Assembly: GCA_016933315.1 (NCBI GenBank)
Contig: JAFGBE010000068.1
Location: forward strand, 1 to 13,163
Length of the DNA stretch: 13,163 nt
From: Candidatus Auribacterota bacterium
Lineage (GTDB): Bacteria; Auribacterota; UBA6266
Reading direction: 5' to 3'
Shown here piece by piece: positions 6,797 to 13,163 of the stretch. Position numbers and translations under genes: made by a program. Numbering within the stretch: position 1 is the stretch's first letter; each line of letters begins with the position of its first letter. The notes beneath the pieces are model-generated. The model saw only the letters and a list, made by a program, of their open reading frames with translations, did no database searches and had not been told where the DNA came from.

Positions 6797-7972
6797 ATGC
6801 GTTTTAAAAATTTTATATTAGCTATACTTATCGGCCTTTTAGGTTCTGGTTCGTCTGTGTTCGCTTTCGACATCTTTGACAGAGATGATTTTTTTACCCC
6901 TTCGGTAAGACTAAAGTCCGAATACGATGACAATATTTATACAACCGAAGATGATGAAACGGGAAGCTGGAAGTTCATAGTCGAGCCGAAAATAGAGCTT
7001 AAATTCGATTTTCCGCAGGATGTGGTAAGCCTGGATTATAAATTCGGGTACAGGTATTATACGCACAGCCCTCACGGGAAAGACCATGAGTTTGACCACA
7101 ACGCCAATTTCAGCTGGTCGCATGAATTCGACCCCAGATGCAGTATTTTCCTTAAAAACACGTTTGTTTACGACCAGGAACCCGAAGCGGTTGATAATAA
7201 CGTCGTGTTGCAGAGGGAAGGCAATTATTATTACAATAAGGGTTCTGTCGGGCTTGCTTATAATATGACTGAAATGTTTGTTATAAGGCCGCGCTATTAC
7301 AACGAGTATCTGCATTATGTGGATGAGTTTTATAAGGACCAGTATGACAGGTTCACAAATGCCGTTGGGGCCGATGTGGATTATCTGATTAATCCCACCA
7401 CTTCCCCTTATGCCGGGTATCTTCTCCTGCGGACCGACTGGAAAGAGAACCATGACAGGGATTACTGGTCTCACAGGGTTTACGGCGGGGTGAAACACAG
7501 GTTCAGCAAAATGTTTTATGTAGACGGGAAAGTCGGGTATGAATACAGGGATTTTAAAGGTTACGGAAACTCCGATTCTCCCTTTGCCAATATGAGCCTT
7601 ACCACGACTATTTCGCCTATGACTAATTTTACAGTCGGCTATTTTGTCGAAATAGACAACCCGGCCACCGCGGATTACAAATCACAGCAGAGGCAGAAGG
7701 CCTATATCAATGCGGAGCATAAATTCACGCGCAGGCTGGCCATTTTTGCGAGAGGCTCCTATGACCATGGGCGCTATAACAGAAGCAGCAGGATTGTGGC
7801 GGCGGCGAGAGACGGCAAGCAGGAAACGTGGGAAGCCGCCGTCGGCTTAAGCTACGAGTTTAAAGATTATCTTTTTGCGGAAGCCGGATATAATTATATT
7901 GATGTGGATTCCGATGTTTCCACCTCGTATGACCGCAACCGTGTCTATATGGGCGTAAACCTTATTTTTTAA
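6797..7972 (+). CDS. Outer-membrane beta-barrel protein (BBP2-like, exosortase-locus type)
   Basis: This 391-residue protein has a signal peptide (hydrophobic ~6-16, cleavage near VFA23). The mature part consists of alternating hydrophobic/aromatic strands with acidic and Asn/Gly turns, such as PSVRLKSEYDDNIYTTED at its start. The last residue is Phe (MGVNLIF), the usual C-terminal signal for BAM-dependent insertion. The SEYDDNIY opening and length match the putative beta-barrel porin 2 group and the outer-membrane proteins associated with PEP-CTERM/exosortase EPS clusters. It may help pass polysaccharide or protein across the outer membrane; this is inferred from context. GGGAG lies about 11 bases before the ATG. 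It follows the FecR gene by 43 bases and is the last gene before the terminator at 8000-8031. Confidence 0.82.
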   Translation: MRFKNFILAILIGLLGSGSSVFAFDIFDRDDFFTPSVRLKSEYDDNIYTTEDDETGSWKFIVEPKIELKFDFPQDVVSLDYKFGYRYYTHSPHGKDHEFDHNANFSWSHEFDPRCSIFLKNTFVYDQEPEAVDNNVVLQREGNYYYNKGSVGLAYNMTEMFVIRPRYYNEYLHYVDEFYKDQYDRFTNAVGADVDYLINPTTSPYAGYLLLRTDWKENHDRDYWSHRVYGGVKHRFSKMFYVDGKVGYEYRDFKGYGNSDSPFANMSLTTTISPMTNFTVGYFVEIDNPATADYKSQQRQKAYINAEHKFTRRLAIFARGSYDHGRYNRSSRIVAAARDGKQETWEAAVGLSYEFKDYLFAEAGYNYIDVDSDVSTSYDRNRVYMGVNLIF

Positions 7973-7999
7973 TGTTCTGAAGTCAATAACCGGAGAGCA

Positions 8000-8031
8000 A
8001 AAAAAGGGGTATAAGACCTTACCCCTTTTTT
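8000..8031 (+). terminator. Rho-independent terminator, potentially bidirectional
   Basis: AAAAAAGGGGTA (8000-8011) pairs perfectly with TACCCCTTTTTT (8020-8031) around an 8-base loop. The T-run follows the GC core directly, as expected for intrinsic termination of the block ending with the beta-barrel gene. The matching A-run would make it work on the other strand too. It ends 18 bases before the ATG of the Wzc-like gene, leaving almost no room for a separate promoter downstream of it. Confidence 0.85.
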
Positions 8032-8049
8032 CATGTAAAAGCGTAATCC

Positions 8050-10113
8050 ATGAAAAATGCCGAAGATAAACACCTGCTAGATTACTGGAGAATAGTCCGA
8101 AAGCGCAAAGGTGTAATATTAGCCACCGTATTCATCGTCACTTTTACGACGATACTTGTTTCATTCATCATGACGCCGCGTTACTTTGCCTCCTGTAAAA
8201 TCAGGGTGGTCAAGCAAAAACCCGCAGTTGATGTGTTCGGCAAGCAGTATTCCCTGATGTCGGATTACGACCCTATCTTTTTCGGTACGCAATCGGAATT
8301 GATACAAAGCGAACCCATACTTCTCAAAGTGATAGATGAACTGGGCCTTGCCAAAAGGTGGTTCGGCGCGAGGGATGATTTTAAGGAGCTCGGGGACAAA
8401 TTCGCCCTGAAGCGCATGAAAACCCATCTCCGCGTTAAGCAATTCAGGGGAACGGACATAATCGAAATAATATTTGAGGATTATGACCAGGAAAAGGTTT
8501 CCGTAATAGCCAATACCATAGCAACTGTTTTTCGCGATGAAAGACTTAGGTTAGTACAGGAAAATGTCAAAGAGGGGCTTGATAACCTTTCTGAAAGCCT
8601 TAATAAATCTCTGCAGGAGCTTGTCGAAACCGACAAGGAGCTTGAAGAGGCGAAAAAGCGGACGGGCCTTGCATATTATCAGGGTGTCAGCATAGATAAG
8701 CAAAAACTGACCGAATACAATGACGCTTATATCCAGGCGCAGATGGAAGCAGTCCTTAAAAAGACAGAGATGGACGAGCTTACAAAACTTTCACCCGAAG
8801 AGCAGCTGTACACTCTTTCCGGCGGTATTAGAGGCAACGCTCCCCAGAACCTGGCGGTTTTGAAACAGCGCCTGGCGGAAGCCAAAGTCGAACTTTCCGT
8901 CCTGCTTGAAGATTATGGCGATAAACATCCTCTGGTCCTGCAGGCAAAGAGCAAAATAGAAGAAATAGAAAATAATATTGAAAAAGAGATCCATGGAATA
9001 ATTAACGGGCTTAAAACCGAATATGAAGTTGCCAGAGTGAGGGCAGAAGAACTGAAAAACGTCCTGGAAAACGTGAAAAAGGAAGACCAGGTGCTCGATG
9101 AGAAACAGCTTGAAGTTGTAAACCTTGTCAGGGAGGTGGAGACAAACAGGGAAGTATATATGACCCTGAAAAAACAGCTTACCGAGGAAACAATCACCAA
9201 GGCGCTTCCTGTGAGTTATGTCGAAATAGTCGAGCCTGCCGTAAGGCCTACAATCCCGTCCAGGCCGAAGAAGGCTTTGAATATAGCTCTCGGGCTGCTT
9301 TTCGGTCTTGTTCTGGGAACCGGGTTCGCTTATTTTATGGAGTATCTTGATACAAGCATAAAGACGGTGGATGATATAGAGGAGTTTTTGGGCTTGCCCA
9401 TACTGGGTGTCATCCCGCAGAAAATAAAGATACTTTTTGACGAGAAAAGAAATTCCCTGAATTATGAATCTTACCGTATTGTCAGGACCAACCTCGACCT
9501 TATACTGCAAAAAAACAGTTATAAGACCATTACAGTGACGTCTGCCGGCGCGGGAGAAGGGAAATCGACGACTATAGTGAATATGGGAATAGTCCTGGCG
9601 AGGGCTGGCAAAAAAGTGATTATACTGGATGCGGATATCAGGAAACCCAAGATAGCATCGTTTTTTGGCGCAGCCGAAACAGAAGGGATGGTTGATGTCC
9701 TTAAAGGGAATATGCCGATGGATAAGGCAATCAGGGACACAAGGGAGGAAAACCTTAAATTTATACCGTGCGGCAAATCGTCATCCGGTTTTATAGGACT
9801 GTTAAGTCCTGATAAGATAAAAAAGTTTATTTCAAGCCTGAAGAATAAATTCGATATCATCCTTATGGATGCGCCTCCGCTTATAGGCGTGAGCGATTCT
9901 TCCATGCTTGCGAACGAAAGCGATGCCGTAATCCTGGTCATACAGCACAGGAAATATCCCAAAGACATGACCAGAAGAGCTGTTAAAACGCTGCGCAATA
10001 TGAATGCCAATGTAATAGGGGCTGTTCTCAATAATATCAATTTTGTGCGTGACGACGATTATTATAAACACTATGCGTATTATTATCATGATGACGAGAA
10101 TGAAAAAAGTTAA
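8050..10113 (+). CDS. Wzc-like polysaccharide co-polymerase with cytoplasmic tyrosine autokinase
   Basis: This 687-residue protein controls chain length and export of the polysaccharide. The N-terminal Wzz domain opens with DYWRIVRKRKGVI and the first membrane helix (~21-42). Long periplasmic coiled coils follow (~165-245 and 265-380). The Pro-rich motif EPAVRPTIPSRP (395-406) precedes the second helix (~409-430). The BY-kinase domain has Walker A (TSAGAGEGKST, K505), Walker A' (VIILDADIRKP, D527/D529) and Walker B (IILMDAPP, D607). The tail carries six Tyr in a short acidic stretch (671-679), the usual autophosphorylation cluster. The single-chain kinase architecture is the Proteobacteria/Gram-negative type. 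There is no clear ribosome site before the ATG. The stop lies 14 bases inside the following gene. No cognate tyrosine phosphatase is in the window. Confidence 0.93.
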   Translation: MKNAEDKHLLDYWRIVRKRKGVILATVFIVTFTTILVSFIMTPRYFASCKIRVVKQKPAVDVFGKQYSLMSDYDPIFFGTQSELIQSEPILLKVIDELGLAKRWFGARDDFKELGDKFALKRMKTHLRVKQFRGTDIIEIIFEDYDQEKVSVIANTIATVFRDERLRLVQENVKEGLDNLSESLNKSLQELVETDKELEEAKKRTGLAYYQGVSIDKQKLTEYNDAYIQAQMEAVLKKTEMDELTKLSPEEQLYTLSGGIRGNAPQNLAVLKQRLAEAKVELSVLLEDYGDKHPLVLQAKSKIEEIENNIEKEIHGIINGLKTEYEVARVRAEELKNVLENVKKEDQVLDEKQLEVVNLVREVETNREVYMTLKKQLTEETITKALPVSYVEIVEPAVRPTIPSRPKKALNIALGLLFGLVLGTGFAYFMEYLDTSIKTVDDIEEFLGLPILGVIPQKIKILFDEKRNSLNYESYRIVRTNLDLILQKNSYKTITVTSAGAGEGKSTTIVNMGIVLARAGKKVIILDADIRKPKIASFFGAAETEGMVDVLKGNMPMDKAIRDTREENLKFIPCGKSSSGFIGLLSPDKIKKFISSLKNKFDIILMDAPPLIGVSDSSMLANESDAVILVIQHRKYPKDMTRRAVKTLRNMNANVIGAVLNNINFVRDDDYYKHYAYYYHDDENEKS

Positions 10114-10705
10114 ATTTATTATGTTAATCATGTTATTTTGCGGTTCCGTTTTTGCGGCGGATATGCAAACTCCACCCGGTGTTTCGAAAACGGATAAATC
10201 CAAGACCGTTTCGGGCGGAGACTTAAACCATGTCATAAACCCGCGTGATGTGCTTGAAATATCCGTCTGGCGGCATGAAGACCTGAATACCGTGCAGGAA
10301 GTATCCCCGTCGGGCGAGATCAACATGCCGCTTCTGGGGGAAATCAAGGTCCAGGATATGACAGTCCATGAACTTAAAAAGCATCTTGAAGAATTGTATA
10401 CGGACGGTTATATTAAAAACCCGTATGTAACAGTTATAGTACAGGCAAAAACTTTCTTTGTTATGGGAGAAGTGAAGAGACCGGGAAATTATACGCTTCT
10501 TGGTAAAATAAATATTTTAAGCGCTATAACCATGGCGGGCGGCTTTACCGATTTTTCCGATGAGGGGAAAGTCAAGATCATCAGGGGGACCGACAAGGAA
10601 ACGGTGGTTGTCAATGTCGGGCGTCTTATAAAACACAATGAAGATGCCGACAAATATATGATCGGCCCCGGCGATGTCATTAATGTACCTCAAAGCTTCT
10701 GGTAA
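10100..10705 (+). CDS. Wza-like polysaccharide export protein (Poly_export + SLBB)
   Basis: This 201-residue secreted protein has a signal peptide (hydrophobic ~6-19, likely cleavage VFA-A). The Poly_export domain spans ~45-118 (INPRDVLEISVWRHEDLN..., SPSGEINMPLLGEIKV, NPYVTVIVQ). One SLBB-type unit follows (FFVMGEVKRPGNYTL... to ~190), and the protein ends PGDVINVPQSFW. It probably forms the periplasmic/outer-membrane exit channel working with the Wzc-like kinase next door. An upstream in-frame ATG at 10043 exists, but it would add a non-signal-like Ile/Met-rich leader deep in the kinase gene, so I chose 10100, where the signal peptide begins. No lipobox Cys fits the consensus, unlike lipoprotein Wza. 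It is short and has only one obvious SLBB. Confidence 0.88.
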   Translation: MKKVKFIMLIMLFCGSVFAADMQTPPGVSKTDKSKTVSGGDLNHVINPRDVLEISVWRHEDLNTVQEVSPSGEINMPLLGEIKVQDMTVHELKKHLEELYTDGYIKNPYVTVIVQAKTFFVMGEVKRPGNYTLLGKINILSAITMAGGFTDFSDEGKVKIIRGTDKETVVVNVGRLIKHNEDADKYMIGPGDVINVPQSFW

Positions 10706-10738
10706 GATTCTAACTGTGAGTACCTTTAAAAACCTGCT

Positions 10739-12511
10739 ATGAATGATAAAACAAAAGAAGTTAGCGTTCCAGACTATATCCTTGTAGCTATTTTAATTGC
10801 CGTTTCTGTTTTTGCGCCGGCTGCCCTGGGAGCGATGAGGCCGTGGTCAGGCGCGTTTCTGCGGATGCTCGGAGCGGCCCTGTTTGTACTTTTCGGCCTG
10901 TCTGTTTTCAGGAAGGGCGAAATTCTTTTTAACAGACTTGACCTGACTGCCCTGCTGTTCTTGTTTTATTGCCTCATATGGTTGTGTTTTGCTCCCGTGA
11001 AGTATTTTGCGGCGGGCGAATTTTTAAATGTCCTCAATTACTTTTTCCTGTTTTTCGTATCAGAACGGTTGCTTGCCGGAAAAAAAACGGCGAACATCTA
11101 TTTTATAGGTTTATTGCTGTCTGTGCTGTTTGTTTCGTCTTACGGGCTTATTGATTATTTTAAAGGCACGGATTCCGTATTCGGCATATTAAGGCCTGTT
11201 CAGTACCACGGGAGGCTGGGAGGGACATATGTATGCCCCAACCATTGTTCCGGTTTTTTTGAAATTACTTTTTTTCTGTTCCTGTCATGCCTGTTTACCA
11301 GGAAGATAAACACGGGTTACAAAATAATCATAGGATATATCCTGGCTTTGGTGGTTTTGTCCCTGTTTTTGTGTAAGTCGAGAGGCGGGCTGGCAGGCAT
11401 GCTGATAGGGATAATAACATTTTCTGTTTTTGTAGTCAGGGAACGGAAAAAAAATTTTTTACTTGGCTTGAGCATCATTCTGATAGTCGTGATTATAATG
11501 AGTATCGCGTTCTCTCCTTTAATAATCCAGAGGTTCAGCAACCTGTCTTCGGATACCAGCGTAAATACAAGAATTACTATCTGGAAGGATACATTAAGAC
11601 TTATAAAACAGAAACCTTTGCTGGGATTTGGGCTTGGCTCATATAAGTGGGTTTATCCGGCGGTGAGAAGTATAGGTATGAGCAGGGATATCAATTTTGC
11701 GCACAACGATTACCTGCATACATGGGCTGAACTGGGGATTTTCGGCCTGGCGCTGGTGCTGTGGTTTATCTTTTCTTATTTGATGACCTGTATTAAATCA
11801 ATTGGCGGGATATCGAGTTTGACGAAGAGATTTATTCTTTACGGGATAATTTCCGGCATTGCCGTTATACTGGTTCATTCGTTGACCGATTTTAACATGC
11901 ATATCCTGGCGAATGCTTCGATTTTAATCATTATGGCGGGGATGGGAAGCGGTATCGTATTTTCTTCCTTTGGTCCTGGGAAAATGCCGGGCCTGAAAAT
12001 TAAGTCTGCGTGGGCTTTGATTGTTTTTTCTTCAGCGGGTATTGTTGCCTGCGTATTCTCCTTGATGGATATCAGGGCTGCGGCATTGGAGATAAAAGCC
12101 TCCAGAGCTGTTGAGGCCGGCGAGTTTGACGCCGCTATCGCATATTATGAAAGAAGTATGTCAAATTACAGGGTCAACCCCGAAATATACAAGGATGCAG
12201 GGCGCATATATGAAATATTGTATAAATTCAGGAAAGACAACGGCTTCAGGGAAAAAGCGGTTGATATGTTTCAAAAAGGGGCGGAGGCAAATCCCCTTGA
12301 AGGGGATTTCAACCTGGGGCTCGGGCTTATCTACCAGTCCGAAAAGAAATTCGCAGATGCGCAGAGCGAGTTTTTAAAGGCGCTAGGAAAAGACCCCAAT
12401 AATGCTTATTATAATAACGTTATAGGGACTTATTATTATATAATTGGTGATAATGAGAAAGCGGAGAAATATTTTAGGGATTCTTCCAGAATGGATTTTT
12501 GCAATGATTAA
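10739..12511 (+). CDS. O-antigen ligase/polymerase-like membrane protein (Wzy_C) with TPR tail
   Basis: This 590-residue protein has about 12 membrane helices (to ~440) and a C-terminal TPR region. The signatures are RLGGTYVCPNHCSGFFEI (159-176, the conserved G-T-x-N-N-H-x-G motif), CKSRGGLAG (212-220), the RITIWKDTLRLIKQKPLLGFGLGSY loop start near 278-301, AHNDYLHTWAELGIFG (321-336) and HSLTDFNMHI (380-389). These belong to the O-antigen ligase / polysaccharide polymerase superfamily. Residues ~453-590 hold roughly four TPR-like repeats (for example EAGEFDAAIAYYERSM and KKFADAQSEFLKALGKDP), which probably face the periplasm and bind a partner. The fusion is typical of exosortase-linked clusters. 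It may polymerise the repeat unit or ligate it to an acceptor; sequence alone does not decide. It starts 33 bases after the export gene with no clear ribosome site. Confidence 0.87.
   Translation: MNDKTKEVSVPDYILVAILIAVSVFAPAALGAMRPWSGAFLRMLGAALFVLFGLSVFRKGEILFNRLDLTALLFLFYCLIWLCFAPVKYFAAGEFLNVLNYFFLFFVSERLLAGKKTANIYFIGLLLSVLFVSSYGLIDYFKGTDSVFGILRPVQYHGRLGGTYVCPNHCSGFFEITFFLFLSCLFTRKINTGYKIIIGYILALVVLSLFLCKSRGGLAGMLIGIITFSVFVVRERKKNFLLGLSIILIVVIIMSIAFSPLIIQRFSNLSSDTSVNTRITIWKDTLRLIKQKPLLGFGLGSYKWVYPAVRSIGMSRDINFAHNDYLHTWAELGIFGLALVLWFIFSYLMTCIKSIGGISSLTKRFILYGIISGIAVILVHSLTDFNMHILANASILIIMAGMGSGIVFSSFGPGKMPGLKIKSAWALIVFSSAGIVACVFSLMDIRAAALEIKASRAVEAGEFDAAIAYYERSMSNYRVNPEIYKDAGRIYEILYKFRKDNGFREKAVDMFQKGAEANPLEGDFNLGLGLIYQSEKKFADAQSEFLKALGKDPNNAYYNNVIGTYYYIIGDNEKAEKYFRDSSRMDFCND
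12289..12309. repeat. 21-base palindrome inside the ligase gene
   Basis: The arms AAATCCCCTT and AAGGGGATTT are perfect 10-base inverted repeats with a single G at the centre. The palindrome lies in the coding sequence of the TPR region (encoding ANPLEGDF). It could form a strong hairpin with a 5-base TTGAA loop in the mRNA. It lacks a T-tract after the stem, so it is not a standard terminator. It may be chance or a protein-binding site. Confidence 0.5.
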
Positions 12512-12552
12512 GCGAATCAGAAGCTTAATATGATAAGAAAGAGCGTTAAAAA

Positions 12553-13163
12553 ATGAAATATTTGATTACAGGCGGGGCGGGGTTTATAGGCTCCCATCTT
12601 TCGGATGCCCTTGTAAAAATGGGAGATGAAGTATATGTTGTCGATGATTTATCCACCGGATCCCTTAAGAACATAGAACACCTGAAAAGCGAAAAAAATT
12701 TCCACTGTGTGATAGATACGGTTATGAATGAGGCGATTATCGGGGAGTTGACCTACAGGTGCGATATTGTCTTTCACCTTGCGGCTGCGGTGGGTGTGAG
12801 AAAAATCATAGAAAGCCCGGTTGAGACTATAGAGACGAATGTGCACGGGACCGAAAACGTGTTGAAAGCTGCGGCCAAGGAGAAAAAGCTGGTTATCATC
12901 GCCTCGACGTCGGAGGTGTACGGAAAAAGCATGAACAAGATGTTTAACGAAAATGATGATTCCATTATGGGGAGCACGCAAAAAAGCCGCTGGAGTTATG
13001 CCTGTTCCAAGGCTATAGACGAATTTCTCGCGCTCGCGTATTTAAAGGAAAAGTCCCTGCCCGTGATAATTGTCCGGCTTTTTAATACCGTAGGGCCCAG
13101 ACAGACCGGCAGGTATGGCATGGTCATACCGAATTTTGTGAAACAGGCCATAAAGGGGGAGCC
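12553..13163 (+). CDS. Nucleotide-sugar epimerase/dehydratase (extended SDR), partial at 3' end
   Basis: The first 203 codons are present and the frame is open to the window edge. The protein starts with the NAD-binding Rossmann motif TGGAGFIGSH (6-15), followed by VVDDLSTGSLKNI (29-41). It continues with FHLAAAVGV (74-82), the STSEVYG strand (118-124) with its catalytic Ser/Thr, and the YACSK motif (Y149, K153) of extended short-chain dehydrogenases. VRLFNTVGPRQTGRYGMVIPNFV follows at 174-196. It probably interconverts a nucleotide sugar for the polysaccharide repeat unit. UDP-glucose 4-epimerase, UDP-glucuronate decarboxylase and NDP-sugar dehydratase-like roles are all possible, and RW-x-YxxSK resembles the decarboxylase group. 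It starts 41 bases after the ligase stop; upstream is a weak AAGAAAGAG ribosome site. Confidence 0.9.
   Translation, partial: MKYLITGGAGFIGSHLSDALVKMGDEVYVVDDLSTGSLKNIEHLKSEKNFHCVIDTVMNEAIIGELTYRCDIVFHLAAAVGVRKIIESPVETIETNVHGTENVLKAAAKEKKLVIIASTSEVYGKSMNKMFNENDDSIMGSTQKSRWSYACSKAIDEFLALAYLKEKSLPVIIVRLFNTVGPRQTGRYGMVIPNFVKQAIKGE

Noticed and set aside
7086..7498. Small plus- and minus-strand frames inside the beta-barrel gene
   Set aside because: They overlap a full-length barrel gene with a signal peptide and terminal Phe, and have no supporting start signals.
8791..9510. 239-codon open frame on the minus strand inside the Wzc-like gene
   Set aside because: It is Phe/Ile-rich with no recognisable domain, and lies wholly inside a gene whose frame has unmistakable kinase motifs. 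It is a codon-usage shadow.
10043..10099. Extended N-terminus for the export protein from ATG 10043
   Set aside because: The extra 19 residues are an Ile/Met/Thr-rich reading of the kinase's Tyr/His tail. They would bury the normal signal peptide that starts at 10100.

Overview
The window is the core of a Gram-negative exosortase / exopolysaccharide locus. A tRNA gene and a small repeat element lie at its left edge. The sequence encodes a secreted outer-membrane beta-barrel, a Wza-type export protein and a Wzc-type tyrosine autokinase, so the host has two membranes. The moderate GC content, the exosortase/EpsI/FecR combination and the dispersed-looking imperfect hairpins next to the tRNA suggest an uncultivated lineage such as Omnitrophota or a relative in or near the PVC group. 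That placement is an inference from style, not from a marker gene.

Layout. Positions 1-145 hold two related imperfect hairpins. A complete tRNA-Ala(CGC) follows on the minus strand (146-221). A 104-base gap (222-325) could carry divergent promoters. All protein genes are on the plus strand and fall into two blocks. Block 1 (326-7972) encodes a secreted protein resembling the C25/gingipain fold, a GT-C membrane glycosyltransferase, an exosortase, an EpsI/DUF3485 protein, a periplasmic FecR-domain protein and an outer-membrane beta-barrel protein. It ends at a strong hairpin with A and T tracts (8000-8031). Block 2 (8050 to the window end) encodes a Wzc-like co-polymerase/tyrosine kinase, a Wza-like export protein, an O-antigen ligase/polymerase-like membrane protein with a TPR tail, and the first 203 codons of a nucleotide-sugar epimerase/dehydratase that runs off the right edge.

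How the genes fit together. Block 2 is a standard set for making, polymerising and exporting a Wzx/Wzy-type polysaccharide. Block 1 adds the exosortase module, which in known systems recognises a C-terminal PEP-CTERM-like tail on secreted proteins, cleaves it, and is thought to link the protein to a surface glycan or lipid. The exosortase keeps its Cys/Arg/His residues and overlaps epsI by 19 bases. No protein in the window carries a recognisable exosortase sorting tail, so the substrates must be encoded elsewhere. The most unusual member is the first gene, a peptidase-like secreted protein that keeps a candidate His but shows no obvious catalytic Cys. Its placement at the head of an exosortase operon is worth a closer look.
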